Shown: positions 10,446 to 22,959 of the stretch, piece after piece
Numbering within the stretch: the stretch's first letter is position 1
How the letters are laid out: each line of letters opens with the position of its first letter
Source: Nemertoderma westbladi
Taxonomy: Eukaryota; Xenacoelomorpha; Nemertodermatida; Nemertodermatidae
Length of the DNA stretch: 64,000 nucleotides
Direction: 5' to 3'
Assembly: GCA_032718475.1 (NCBI GenBank)
Contig: JAUCBJ010000906.1
Location: 1-64,000 of the forward strand
Program-made: the position numbers and the translations under genes
The notes under the pieces: model-generated
What the model was told of the DNA's origin: nothing
Seen by the model: the letters and a program-made list of their open reading frames with translations, nothing else
Database searches by the model: none

Positions 10446-11035
10446 AAGGTAGAAGAATTACTGCGGTGTAACTGGTGTAATATCTCTGGAGACACTTTTT
10501 TTAAACTAAACTAAACTTTTTTAAATTAAACTTTTTTTAGCGGGACGTCTGGTCACCTTAGTTATGGTAGGCACAGGCAAATTAATTGATGTCTGTTGAG
10601 ATGTATTGAAGGAGCACTATTCCTTCTACTAGACTACTACAGTTAGGCCATGTCCTTGTGTGCTAGCTTAGGCACTGGCTTGGTCAATGACTTTAGCTAG
10701 CTATGTTAGTAATGTACAACTTCAAGAAATATTATTGGGCACGGCTGCTGCCCTTGCCATACCTTAGGCTCTATGGGGGAGAATGGGGCCCATGTGAAGA
10801 ATACCAGACTTTCTACAGTTATATTTCACTTTGCAGTTACCCCCATGTGAAGAATACCAGGTTTTCACCAAAAACACAGGTTACAGAAGGGCTGAATTTA
10901 ACCAAAACAATAAACGAATTAGTATATGTACAGAATAAAGATAAATTAAAAAAATAAAAAATCTTCATATATAAAATTCCAATAAAAAGTCGACCGAAAA
11001 GTGAAATCCTGGTATTCTTCACATGGGCGACATTT

Positions 11036-11228
<193 letters not shown>

Positions 11229-11380
11229 GATATTTGGAACAGAAAAACAATAATTTATTTCACTCTTTCAACAAACCAGAGAGACTCATAGCTGCAGTGA
11301 AAATTAACATCCCGACGTTACTTTAGTAATAATATTAATATCATTGAATAACCCGATACCTAATCACACACACACCTCCA

Positions 11381-11548
11381 GTCAGCCAGTTCTATGGAGA
11401 GTGAGTGAATGGATAGGGAATTAATGCTATCCTACCAGCAGCAGTCTGCCTCTAACAAGCCACCGTCAGCCAGTTCTATGGAGAGTGAGTGAATGGATAG
11501 GGAATTAATGCTATCATACCAGCAGCAGTCTGCCTCTAACAAGCCAGG
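11381..11548 (+). repeat. 84-bp tandem duplication
   Basis: Two nearly identical 84-bp units start at 11381 and 11465 with GTCAGCCAGTTCTATGGAG and end with CTGCCTCTAACAAGCCA. They differ by a few bases, so the duplication is recent. Confidence 0.9.
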
Positions 11549-11869
11549 ACATTCTCAGCGTTGCTAAGACACGGGAAGGAATTACTCCGTATTGACTGTC
11601 ATTAGGCGGTTAGAGCCTGCGTGTGAATTAATTGATAAAATGCAATTTTAATTGTAAATCAATAAATAACTATAAAACTTGACATTAATCTCGAGTATAA
11701 AGTAAAGACTTTGATAGAATGGGACACGGCGAATCTAACCATGTTAATTTTATACCAGATGGGATAAATGTTACCCCCCTAAATAATTAATTACCGATAG
11801 AAGAATCGAAATAATTCGATTCAACCATACAATTTAGCTGAAGATATAAATTTAGATTATGGCTTCCGA

Positions 11870-11992
11870 CATTTATGGCTTCCGACACACGCACTGACAC
11901 ACACACACACACACACACAGACTTTTGAAAAACGGCCATAGTATAATTATATCAGTTCGCTGATGGCTCGCCATTCGTGTCTCGCCCCACAC
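11870..11992 (+). repeat. Microsatellite-containing duplicate, (AC)n version
   Basis: Paralogue of 11036-11228: the same flanks TTATGGCTTCCGACAC and ACTTTTGAAAAACGGCC enclose (AC)n at about 11895-11919 instead of (ACGC)n. The two copies are about 0.8 kb apart in the same orientation. Confidence 0.85.
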
Positions 11993-12340
11993 ATATTATA
12001 TTTGGATAACACAAAGACGAATGGCGAGAAACAAAATTAGAAGAAAAATTAGAAGTTTTGAATCCAATCACTCTTGGTGGAATATTGTGATATGAGACTG
12101 GGTGATTGTAACTTTGCACGTATAAATCCATCCCTTCTTTGTTCACCACAGACTGCGAGGGATGCTTCAGAAACGATATTGACGTGTCTTTTTGACGTGA
12201 CGATTTTAACCTCGATGAAAACTCATGCATTTATGAACCCTGCATTTATATTTCACTCTCTGACCACCCGCGATTAAATTTCCTAAGTGTATTCTCACTC
12301 CCGGTCCCGGTCTATGTAGCAGAGAATTTCCACCTTATTT

Positions 12341-14686
12341 ATTAGCAAGTCGTTAGACTTGATTACTGTAAGAAAAAAAAGCTACTGGCTATTGACTACT
12401 GACTACTGGCCTAGAGCAAAAACGGCTCTTTTTGCATGAACCATGAAAATAGATTTCTAAGGGTACTTGTGAAATCGCGGTTTAAATTGAAACATCTCAA
12501 CTTGTTTTATTTCGAAAAACAGGCCCAAAACTCGAAAATTGCCATAGGCGCAATGATAAAAGACCAGCTGGCACTCAAAGTACAGAGATGGCCTAGTAAT
12601 GCTATTCACTATTCAATAGAGGAAAGGCCAACTAATTACAACTCAACTCGAGTGAGATTAGCTCGCATTCAGTGCCGGATTAAGCCTCGGGTGGCCCTAA
12701 GGCACATTTTAGTAATTTCCAAAAATGGCCCGAAAATTGATATTTTACCGCAATCCCTTCCAAAAGAAAAATCTGCTAAAAACAACTGAAATTGTGAAAA
12801 TGTTGCGAAGGAAATATAAAGTATTTTCGTTGGATACTGGGTGCAAATAAGTAGTAAGTACTTTAATAATAAGTAGGCCTACTTTGCAAAATTAGTTTTC
12901 ATTAAGAATTGTAACATTACTAAACGGCATATTATGCCTATAAAACCTTTGCTATAAAAAGTGTAATGGTTTTGGTAGAACTTCTCAAGCTTTAATTTTT
13001 AATATATTAATGGGACCATTATCCCAAATCTATTTGTATTATTTATAAAGCTACTATTCTGAAATTTTAACACAATTATCTGTGATCTTTTATATACTAC
13101 AGTATGTAAACTGAGTATAGATATAGATTAGAGTACTGAGCTTCATAAACCGTTTGTTCGAAAAATATGGCACTTTTTGAGCAGGTCGGTTTTTTCAAAT
13201 TTAGCTAGATGCTAAAAAATTGTTACAAAATCGGCTCTAGAAGATCCAAATGGCCATGTTTTACAAAATAACGATAGTAGTCCTAAAGCTGCTGAACATT
13301 TTGGTATATGTTTGATGGCAATTGAGTAAAAAATAAAATAGTAGTAGAATTTAGTGATGAAAAAAGTAAAAATCGACAAACTGATAAAAAGGTTGTTTTA
13401 TACAGAGAATCATAAATATCAGCAATATATTATGTTGTTGAAAAGAGCAGTTTTGATGTCAAAAAATAATTCAATGTTGAAAACCGATATCACCTTATGA
13501 AAGCCCTTTTATCAAACTACAAAAAATTGTGCAAATTTTCGAAAATTTCATTTCAGTGGTGGTTATAGTTGGCCCCCTTAAGGCTGACTGGCTCCTGTAG
13601 GCATTTAGCAATTTTGATCGGATCGTGGGAATGTGGTATTTATTTGCTGTAGGGTAGGTTTTGCACGGTACTTATCTTTACAGGACTTGCTGAGAAATGT
13701 TATTCAATAGAGGAATGGCCAACTAATTACATCTCAACTCAACTCGAGTGAGAGTAGCTCGCATTGTTTGTACAGGACAAACAAACCTCGTCTGTCATAG
13801 ACAGAGTGTAAGGCATACAACAATTACACCATCTGGTTTGGCAACTAAATTCCTTTGTCCCTACCTACTGCGTAGGTCAGCATTAGTTGAATGGACAGAA
13901 CTTTTCACACCATCTGGTTTGTCTCAACTAAAATACATTGCATGTAAATTGTTTTATTTATAAATCTTTTGGCCAACATTAATACTATAGGCCTAGTAGA
14001 GACTGTATGTTTAAAAGGCTGTATGTTTACTCAGCTTCATGATTCTCCATAGGCAAACATTATAGTTTGAAATGTAAAAATCGCTGCTTATAATCTATAT
14101 CAGGTTACTCACTGTTGATTGCAAAATGTTTTATTGATGGATTACTCTGTCAGACTCCCCTTTAGAACATTGTAGAGGGAATTTACTTTAGTTTACTCTA
14201 CTGTGTCATTCAGCTGAATTTGAGCGATTGCCAAGTTACAGAGTGGGATCACTCTTTGACCATAGGCAAAGACATCAAATCTTTTTAAATTTCCATGTTT
14301 TTTTTCAGACCAAAACTTTCAAAAATTTTTTTAGTAGCCAGTAGTTACGCCCTTCGAGCAGCACGTGAGTTACATCAAATAATAGACACACTGTTTAACT
14401 TTGTCCCTTCGAGCATCACGTAATTAGTAATTAGCACGTAATTACATAATTTGTTCTATATAGGCCTACTATTTCTCGTTGTCTCTTTTATTTGAAATAA
14501 AAAGTCGGTTCCTTATCGGGCCGCTAGGCCCGTCACTAATAGTTTGAAGTTGTCTAGAAAATTTCTCGTACACCACCGGGACTACCCTCACACTAATTTA
14601 TTATCAGATAGAACAAAAAGCTTTTACTTGACTCGTACTGTCTCCTACGATTTGCTTCACGGGCTGCTAGGCCCGTCTCTAGTTTA
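12341..14686 (+). mobile_element. Helitron-like non-autonomous element, copy A
   Basis: The 5' part carries TTAGCAAGTCGTTAGACTTG, then AAAACGGCTCTTTTTGCATG and AGGGTACTTGTGAAATCGCG, resembling the conserved 5' ends of animal Helitrons (AACGGCT-GAT-TTGATGAAA-TTTGCATG). The 3' side at 14645-14686 has hairpin ACGGGC-TGCTAG-GCCCGT followed by CTCTAG|T, which matches the Helitron 3' hairpin plus CTRR-T rule. A related hairpin without CTAG is at 14510-14545. No Rep or helicase ORF is visible. Exact boundaries are uncertain and 13.0-13.7 kb may be other DNA. Motif CTTCGAGCAGCACGTGAG recurs at 14350 and 14738. Confidence 0.5.
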
Positions 14687-15028
14687 ATAATTCATCATTA
14701 AATATTTAATTGCATGAAATAAATACATAGTATTGGCCATTCGAGCAGCACGTGAGTTACATCTAGTAACTGTAGACACTGTCTGGCCCTTCATGCAGCA
14801 TTGAGTTACATGTAGTAACTGTAGACACGGTATGGCCCAAATAAATTATTATTTGCAAGAAAAATTAAAATATAGACAGGATTTAATTTGCCTTTCACTA
14901 AGACATGGCAATGGCAATATTATTACTACTGCTGTAAGTAGCCACTTGCTAACTGAAATTAGTTTGCAATTTTTTTTATTTAATTTGTAGGCCAATTAAT
15001 TTTATCTTTAGCAATTTATGCAATACTG

Positions 15029-15420
15029 ATGGATCAATCTACCGGTTACTACCCATACCCATATCACCCGCCTCCTTTGTACCCGTATCCCCCCTACCCC
15101 CATCCTAATCCCCCCTACCCCTATCCTTATCCCCCCTACCCCCATCCTAACCCCCCAACCCCCATTGTTAACCCCCCAATCCCCATCCTAATCCCCCAAT
15201 TACCCATCCTAACCCCCCCAATACCAATCCTAATCCCCCAATCCCCATAATAATCCCCCCAACCCTCATCCCATCACTGCAACCTAAAAAAAAACGCAAT
15301 AAAAAAAAACTAAATAAAAAGAAAATGGCCAATAATAATCCCGCCTACCCTCAACATGATCCCCCTGATCCCCATGTTAATCCCCCAATCCCCATTCTAA
15401 CCCCCCAATCCCAACCCTGG
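15029..15420 (+). repeat. C-rich degenerate minisatellite
   Basis: Repeats of the type CCCCCAATCCCCATCCTAA and CCCCTACCCC run from about 15050 to 15420, interrupted by an A-rich segment at 15290-15330. The minus strand is G-rich with many G3-6 runs, so G-quadruplexes are possible. A 73-codon Pro/Tyr-rich ORF (15029-15250) starts after acceptor-like TTTATCTTTAG; it might be a gene fragment, but the repeat alone explains its composition. Confidence 0.7.
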
Positions 15421-15634
15421 AAATAGAAAGAAAAATATAAAAAGAACAAATAGAAAGAACCCAGCAGCTGCAGATAACAAAGCGGGAACTGACCACAAAC
15501 CGGGCACCACCCACGACACCAGTACTGCCGAACACGTGGGGAATGCCAACAATGCGGAAAAAAAGAAACATGCGAACACGCGAACATGCTGTCCACCATG
15601 CGCCCCGTTCTAAAAGTATTTAAAAGAAAATTAC

Positions 15635-17000
15635 TCAAGTCAATCGGAGGTGTTGCAAATCGTCACTGTTTTTTGCGTGGTTGTGACAAGGGTACTTATT
15701 TAACTCCCAAACATTGGTGGTTTCTATAGCTTGGTCGATCTCTGTGTCTGTGGTAGATATAAATATGGGAGGTTCACAACGAGGAATACCTTGCCAATCA
15801 ACGAGTTCATAATATTCATTAGACTCTAGATTGAGTTTTAGTACTTTAAACACCCGAGTCGTCTTCCTCTGTTGAAGCCATGCTGCTTGATTCACCGAGC
15901 ACCCAGTTCCCTTATGTGGTGATGATCATCAGCCATCATGCAGACTATTACTATCTCTGGGTGTCCAAAGAACCCAAACCTTTGAATAACCTTTTTAACA
16001 ATCAATCTCAAATCATGTGGCAAATATTTGGACAGATTAGCTATGCGCCAGAGACGACTCCTTTGTAACATTGTGGCTCCAGTTTTAATCCCAAACCAAA
16101 TTGGAGCATAAACACGCAAAACATATTCAGTTAAAATTAGAAGTGCATCTGATAGATTCACATTCGAAATATAGAGACGAAGGAGCCTGTTTGCTGTTGT
16201 TAACCAATGAGAATAAGATAGGGTACCTGGCTCACGCTTAGACAGACCCTCAGAAACACTCCCACTGCCAACTGCTAAGCACATCTCATAGAGATAATGC
16301 TGATAGTTACTCAAATATTCCAAATCTTCTAGATGAGGCACTACTGCCGCGCTGTCGCTATTTTATCAAATTCTACAACATCCAAAGACTCACATGTTTG
16401 TAAAGCCCTACCTATAGAGCCTAAAAAAGCTTTTGGGCCAGCTGTAGTACCATCTAAGTGCAGCAAAAGATGTCGCAGAGGGAGCTCATTAGTATGAAAT
16501 AAGCAAATAAACCATTGCAGTGGATGACCTATAGCTTTTTCGAGCAGACGAATTACTCCACCGTTAATCCCTGTGTTTACAGCTGTCCCATCTGATCCAA
16601 TAGCAAATAAACCATTTAAATTAACTCAACTATCCTCAAAGAAATGTTTAACTGCACTTGCTATGTCAGCAGCACGACCAGATAAGGGTGATATGTAACC
16701 AAGAAAAACGGAGTTAGGTTCCTCTATTAGACAAAAATGCTCCTCTTTGAATTTGACCTCTGTAATAGATATGGTTAAATCATGTCTTCCATCAAAATAC
16801 ATTGATGTTGGTCCATTGGCTGTCATTGATGACACAGAGTTTGTGGACAATTCTTTCCTTAGAACTTCCCTTTGTTGCCATAGCTTAGATCGATTTACAG
16901 GTTTAATATTATCTTTATGTATTACTCCATAATCTGTCATTGCAGCCGTTGCTATTGCTGCTCCTGCAGTATTTGAAACATTATACCAAGTAACCTGCAC
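15635..17000 (-). pseudogene. DDE-like transposase-derived protein (D...D...CxxH), broken
   Basis: Three minus-strand pieces form one protein of roughly 450 residues. The N-terminal piece (17000-16626) has NVSNTAGAAIATAAMTDYG and YFDGRHDLT, a candidate first Asp. The centre (about 16620-16350) has LFAIGSDGTAVNTGINGGV, a candidate second Asp, and LQWFICLFHTNELPLRHLL, whose CLFH fits the CxxH motif of hAT-like transposases. The C-terminal piece (16341-15635) has EIVIVCMMADDHHHIRELG and ELNKYPCHNHA. It is broken by a TGA near 16624 and frameshifts near 16345 and 15893. I recall the family as multi-copy in invertebrate genomes and usually unnamed. The superfamily is an inference from the D/CxxH layout. 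Confidence 0.6.
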
Positions 17001-17374
17001 TTATACTGAGTAACCTTATAGATATTCCAATAGGATGCTCTGGGAAGAGATATTCAGCTGATGGGGTAATACAGTTGATGTTTGCTTACTGTCTAGGGTA
17101 GATTGGGGGATATTAGTGACCATATTTTGATTTGATTTAGAAGGAAACTAAATTTATTATTCGGCTATACTCAATAATTCAAAAAATTTCGAAACGAAGT
17201 ATTTCATTACAAAAAAAATAATAAAATGTTAATGCACTGAAGCCATTAAATTATATCATAAAAAAGCTATTAAAGTGATAACAAACTGAAGAATTTGGAA
17301 TTAAGAATTTATAAAGAATTATATATAATTAAATTACAGAGATTTTCATAGTTAATTAATTATAAAAGTGAGAT

Positions 17375-17450
17375 AAGCGCTACCAAATATTATATTTCGA
17401 TCCACATAGTGGACATATTCAGTTAATTAATGACTGTAAATAGGATTAAT
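17375..17450 (-). repeat. Terminal-like inverted repeat, partner of 22065-22150
   Basis: About 75 bp including CTACCAAATAT, TTTCGATCCACATAGTGGAC and TTAATTAATGACTGTAAATAG matches the reverse complement of 22065-22150. Read on the minus strand it contains a degenerate hammerhead-like core, CTGAATA - stem - GAAA (17422-17395). Confidence 0.6.
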
Positions 17451-17573
17451 GGTGAAATTGACTAAAGGGCCTAACTAAATACTGAAATGTACATAATACA
17501 GAATGAATACTGTACATAGTACCGGTACAAGGTAAATTGAACCAATCAAATACGACCTCCACCAACCTAGTTA

Positions 17574-19309
17574 GTTAGCAAGTCGTTAGACTTGATTACT
17601 GTAAGTCGTTAGACTTGATTACTGTAAGAATTGTTGACTGACTGGCTGGCTGGCTAATCTACAGCCAAAACTACTATAACGATTTTGATGAAATTTTCAC
17701 AGCGACTAGATACTGCGATTCTAAGGTCCCTGATATGTTCCGCTATTTCGTCCATGAGCCGTGGGCTCGAAAAATAGATGTAAACGGGAAAAAACCATAG
17801 GCGCAATGGTAAAATAACACCAAAATAAAACAGCTGGTGTCGTGATGAAAAATGGCTTATGTAATGGATTTCTACACAAGGCTTAGTATAAATCGATGAG
17901 GTTGCCAAGATTACTGTACTTAGTACACTCATACTGTTTGTTTAGGCCCTACCGCTCTCTGGCAAAGCAAACATTAACTGGTTGATTTAGTTTATGGTTC
18001 TACACAGGCTTAATATAAATCGATGAGGCTGCCAACTCGTTGGTTTAGTTTGCAATCTATTACCCCTCAGCTGAATAACTCTTCCCCCTGCTGAATAACT
18101 GTTAGGTACACAGTGTATTAGCTACATTAATGCCAACATTAATACTGTGGAGGCTGTATGCTTATAAGGGGGAATGTTTACTCAGCCTTATACCGATACT
18201 CTGTAAGGCTAAGACTAACATTATAGTTTGAAATATAAAAATCACTGCATCAGGTATCAGGTTACACACTGGGCTAAGGCGGAATGTTTACTCAGCCTCA
18301 TACTGATAATTTGTAAGGCTAACACTAACATTCAAAATGTTTTGTAAGGTGAATGACATTTAGCGGCTAAGATTATTCTCTGGTTACTCACTCTGCTAAT
18401 GTAAGCTGAATGACTGTTACACAGTGTGTTGGCTACATTAATGCCAACATTAATACTGTGGAGACTGTATGTTTATAAAAGTGTATGTTTAATCAGCCAC
18501 ATAATATGATTCTCCATAGGCTAACATTATAGTTTGAAATGTAAAAATCAATGCTTATAATCTGTATCAGGTTATACACTGTGGCATTCAAAATGTTTTA
18601 TAGGTGAGCGGCATTTAGAATGAATGAAATGTATAGAGATGGCCTAGTAATGTTATTCAATAGAGGAATGGCCAACTAATTACATCTCAACTCAACTCGA
18701 GTGAGAGTAGCTCGCATTGTTTGTACAGGACAAACAAACCTTGGCTGTCATAGACAGAGTGTAAGGCATAGAACAATTACACCATCTGGTTTGGCAACTA
18801 AATTCCTTTGTCCTACCTACCGCGTAGCTCAGCATTAGTTGAATGGACAGAACTTTCCACACCATCTGGTGTCTAAACTAAAATACATTGCGTCTAATTG
18901 TTTTATTTATAAATCTTTTGGCCAACATTAATACTGTGGAGACTATGTTTATAAAAGTGTATTATTTAATCAGCCACATAATATGATTTTCCATAGGCTA
19001 ACATTATAGTTTGAAATGTAAAAATCAATGCTTAATATCTGTATCAGGTTACACACTGTGGCATTAAAAATGTTTTACAGGTGAATGGCATTTAGCGGCT
19101 TCCCTTCAGACCATAGGCAAACATTGTTGAGGGAATTTACTTTAGTTTACTCTACTGTGCCATTCAGGTGAATGGATTTGAGTAATTGCCAAGTTACAGA
19201 GTGGAATCACTCTCTCTGACCATAGGTAAATAACACTTTCCTTCAGACCATAGGCAAACATTGTTGACGCTTGACCTTGCTTAACGGCGTCTTGATGCCG
19301 TCTCTAGTT
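17574..19309 (+). mobile_element. Helitron-like element cluster, copy B
   Basis: It begins with TTAGCAAGTCGTTAGACTTG (the GTCGTTAGACTTGATTACT part is doubled at 17580-17626) followed by AACGATTTTGATGAAATTTT. It ends with ACGGCGTCTTGATGCCGT and CTCTAG|T at about 19277-19309, a Helitron-type 3' end with a different hairpin sequence. Inside, blocks starting CCAACATTAATACTGTGGA and GGCTAACATTATAGTTTGAA recur at about 18125, 18440 and 18920, so the copy is internally repetitive. No coding sequence is seen. Confidence 0.5.
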
Positions 19310-21480
19310 AGCAAGGCGTTAGACTTGATTACTGTAAGAAAAAAAAAAAGGCTACTGGCTAGTGACTGCTGGCTACTTTACTACTGGCTATTGACCTAGA
19401 GCTAAAACGGCTCTAACGATTCGGATGAAATTTTGCATGGACCGTGAAAATGGATTTCTAAGGGTACTTGTGAAATCGCGGTTTAAATTGAAACATCTGA
19501 ACTTGTTTTATTTCGAAAAATAGCCCCAAAACACGAAAATTGCCATAGGCGCAATGATAAAACACCAGCTGGCACTCTTGAAAATGTATAGAGATGGCCT
19601 GGTAATGCATTCAATAGGAAGGGCAACTAAAAAAGAAGTACTTTCTCTGCCAAGTTTTATTATCACTCTACTCTACTACAACCCAGGCAGTAATCTACTA
19701 CAACCCAGACAGTAATCAAACAAAACAAAACATAACTGGTTTAGCTGGCTATTACAGTCTCAGCTGAATAACTCTTCCCAATGCATGTTTTAATGCAATG
19801 TTAATTACTTGGCATGCAAGCTAAATGAAAGTTAGTTATACAGTGTGTTGGCTACACAGTGTATTGTACTATGCTCTCATCGCATTATTGTTTTATTTTG
19901 AAATCTTTGTGCCAACATTAATACTGTGGAGGCTGTATGCTTATAAGGCTGAATGTTTACTCAGCCTCATAATGATTCTCCATAAGGCTAACATTATAGT
20001 TTGAAATATAAAAATCTGTTATAATAATAATATAATTGTTGTATTTAATTAATATCGTGGTTTACACTGAACAGTATAAATTTTTTAATCGCGGTTTACA
20101 TTGAAACATCTCAACTTGTTTTATTTAATACAAAAATAAGAACGAATTTGTCTTATCATTTCTTGTGCGCGATTGTATTGAATTCATGACAACTGATGTT
20201 ATTATTATTAATCAATTGACACCTCGACTCCTCTCTGACTACTCTACCCAATAGAACAAAATAATCATTTCGTTAACTGCTCTCTATCTTCGATAATCAC
20301 AACAGCTTTTATAATTCATTAGATGATTACAACATAATAATTATAGTTTGAAGTTGTCTAGAAAATTTTTCGTACACCACCGGGACTACCCTCACACTAA
20401 TTAGCAAGTCGTTAGACTTGATTACTGTAAGAAAAAAAAGCTACTGACTACTGACCTAGAGCAAAAACGGCTCTAACGATTTTGATGAAATTTTGCATGG
20501 AACATGAAAATGGATTTCTAAGGGTACTTGTGAAATCGCGGTTTAAATTGAAACATCTCGACTTGTTTTATTTCGAAAAATAGCCCCAAAACACTAAAAT
20601 TGCCATAAGCGCAATGATAAAACACCAGCTGGCACTCATGAAAAATGTATAGAGATGGCCTGGTAATGCATTCAATAGGAAGGGCAACTAACAAAGAAGT
20701 ATTGTCTGTGCCAAGTTTTATTATCACTCTATTCTACAACCCAGACAGTAATCAAACAAAACATTAACTGGTTTAGCTGGCTATTGCAGTCTCAGCTGAA
20801 TAACTCTTCCCAATGCATCCTTGCTATGTTAATTAATTGGCGTGCAAGCTAAATTACTGTTAGTTAAACAGTGTGTTGGCTACACAGTGTATTGTACTAT
20901 GCTCTCATCGCATTATTGTTTTATTTTGAAATCTTTGTGCCAACATTAATACTGTGGAGGGTGTATGCTTATAAGGCTGAATGTTTACTCAGCCTCATAA
21001 TGATGCTCCATAAGGCTAACATTATAGTTTGAAATATAAAAATCTGTTATAATAATAATATAATTGTTGTAAATTGTTAATCGCGGTTTACATTGAAACA
21101 TCTCAACCTGTTTTATTTATTACAAAAATAAGAACGAATTTGTCTTATAACTTCTTGTGCGCGATTGTATATTGAATTCATGGCAACTGCTGTTATTATT
21201 ATTAAACAACGACTCGACTACTCTAACACTCTGACTACTCTATCCTATAGAACAAAATAATCATTTCGCTAACTGCTCTCTATCTTCTATAATCACAACA
21301 GCTTTTATAATTCATTAGATGATTACAACATAATAATTATAGTTCGAAGTTGTCTAGAAAATTTCTCGTACACCACCGGGACTACGCCCACACTAATTTA
21401 TTATCAGACAGAACAAAAATCGTTTACTTGACTCGTACTGTCTCCTACGACTTGCTTCACGGGCCGCTAGGCCCGTCTCT
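19310..21480 (+). mobile_element. Tandem pair of Helitron-like units, copies C and D
   Basis: Two units of roughly 1.09 kb start at about 19310 and 20402 with TTAGCAAG(G/T)CGTTAGACT. Both run through AAAACGGCTCTAACGATT, GGCACTC(T/A)TGAAAA, AATAGGAAGGGCAACTAA, CCAACATTAATACTGTGGA and AGAAAATTT(T/C)TCGTACACC. The D unit ends in ACGGGCCGCTAGGCCCGT then CTCTAG|T (about 21452-21480). A further, shorter 3' end with the same layout follows at 21490-21568. Confidence 0.55.
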
Positions 21481-21580
21481 AGTTTATTATCAGACAGAAC
21501 AAAAAGCTTTTACTTGACTCGTACTGTCTTCTACGACTTGCTTCACGGACCGCTAGGCTCGTCTCTAGTATAATTCATTT

Positions 21581-22010
21581 TTAGTAACTTACAACTTGTA
21601 CAGATAATCTAGAATTGATTGCCCTTTCCCCCAATTTTTTGATGTATAAACTTTCTAATATTTTTCTCCTGAACGGATTAGCATCCCTCCATATGACCAT
21701 AACCTTTTCTAATTGTGGTGTATGTCCTTTTTCTACGTGGTGTCCCGCTAATTCAGTTGCCTTTCCGCGTTTTTTCCAAATGTCCCCCTCATGTGCCCTC
21801 AATCTGACGTCTGTGTTATAGCCTGATTCACCGATGTAAATTTTCCCGCATTTGCATGGAATCACGTATACTACTCCCCTGTGTGGTGTTTGTGTTGTTG
21901 GCATAGTCCATTAGTTTGGCCCCTGTATTGTTATATGTTCCAATGCCTAATATCGCAGCCACTTTAGATAATTTATTGGATACACCCTCAATGTATGGTA
22001 CTGTTGTACA
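21581..22010 (-). pseudogene. Penelope-like element C-terminus with GIY-YIG endonuclease
   Basis: The minus strand encodes GVVYVIPCKCGKIYIGESG at residues 10-28 of the 107-codon stretch, the GIY-YIG signature with the CxC insertion typical of Penelope-like elements. It continues with RLRAHEGD, GHHVEKGH and INSRL. Upstream (about 22010-21900), in another frame, are PYIEGVSNKLSKVAAILGIG and YNNTGAKL, which match the segment between RT and endonuclease. A frameshift near 21890 separates them. The RT domain is absent, so this is a truncated remnant. Confidence 0.8.
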
Positions 22011-22064
22011 CCCATTAATTGCACCTATTATACCACATAATTACACCCATTATTAAAGTCAGTT

Positions 22065-22150
22065 TTACTATTACTTCTATTTACAGTCATTAATTCACTG
22101 AAGATGTCCACTATGTGGATCGAAATATATTTGGTAGAGTATATATAATT
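22065..22150 (+). repeat. Terminal-like inverted repeat with hammerhead-like core
   Basis: CTGAAGA (22098-22104), stem GTCCAC/GTGGAT with loop TAT, then GAAA (22122-22125) resembles the CUGANGA...GAAA core of hammerhead ribozymes known from Penelope-like elements. The first stem II pair is mismatched and stem III was not resolved, so activity is doubtful. An inverted partner lies at 17375-17450. Confidence 0.4.
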
Positions 22151-22959
22151 AAACTAAAGTTGTATACCATATATTCTTATACCCCATAATTACACAAATA
22201 ATCGAATCAGGTCATTAAGTTAAGCCCAAAAATAGTACTTGGCCACTAGGGCCTTCATAACAGAAACAAAACAAATAAACACAACATATAAAAAAACATT
22301 AACTTGCTCAACACACAGGTGTGTATCACAAGCCCAAAACTAAACATAACTGCCATACACAAAATGTTACTGGTAGCAAGCTGGACGAAAAACTACGCCT
22401 ACATTCTATAAGAAAACATAACACTTTAATCGCCGAAGAAGAGGGGGTAGAACTAGAGCAAAATTAATTAATTAAACAAAAATAAGTTTGTATTTCGGTG
22501 TCTGAGCATAAGGTCCTGCCTGATTCTATATTTTTTGTCATTAGTGGCTATGAGACTAAAGGTATAAAAACTGTAGTGGTAGTTATATACCGGGTGTTCC
22601 ATAATGATTACCCCCTCCATCCCCTGGCCAGCCAAAACTGCCAGACATGCACCTTAGTATAATATATCATTCGAAAGATAATTTAATTCTGAGCTAACAT
22701 GCACAAATTTAGAAGGGTCCAATACAAAAGTATAAACATTTTAAAGGCTATTCTTTAAACCTATCTTATTTTTCAATATTTTTGATTTAATCACAATAAA
22801 AAAAATATAATTTATCCCGCGTTAGTGATTTGAATTCATAGACTTTGAAGCCCTGTTTAAACAGTTACTACTACCTGACTTGCTGTATTGCAATATATTA
22901 CAGTGCAATGTATTACTTTTCTTTGGTAATTTTTCTGAATTAGGCCTAACATAAGTAAT

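Noticed and set aside
15351-15638. Minus-strand Cys/Phe-rich ORFs
   Set aside because: Antisense of the C-rich minisatellite and its flank; no homologous motif.
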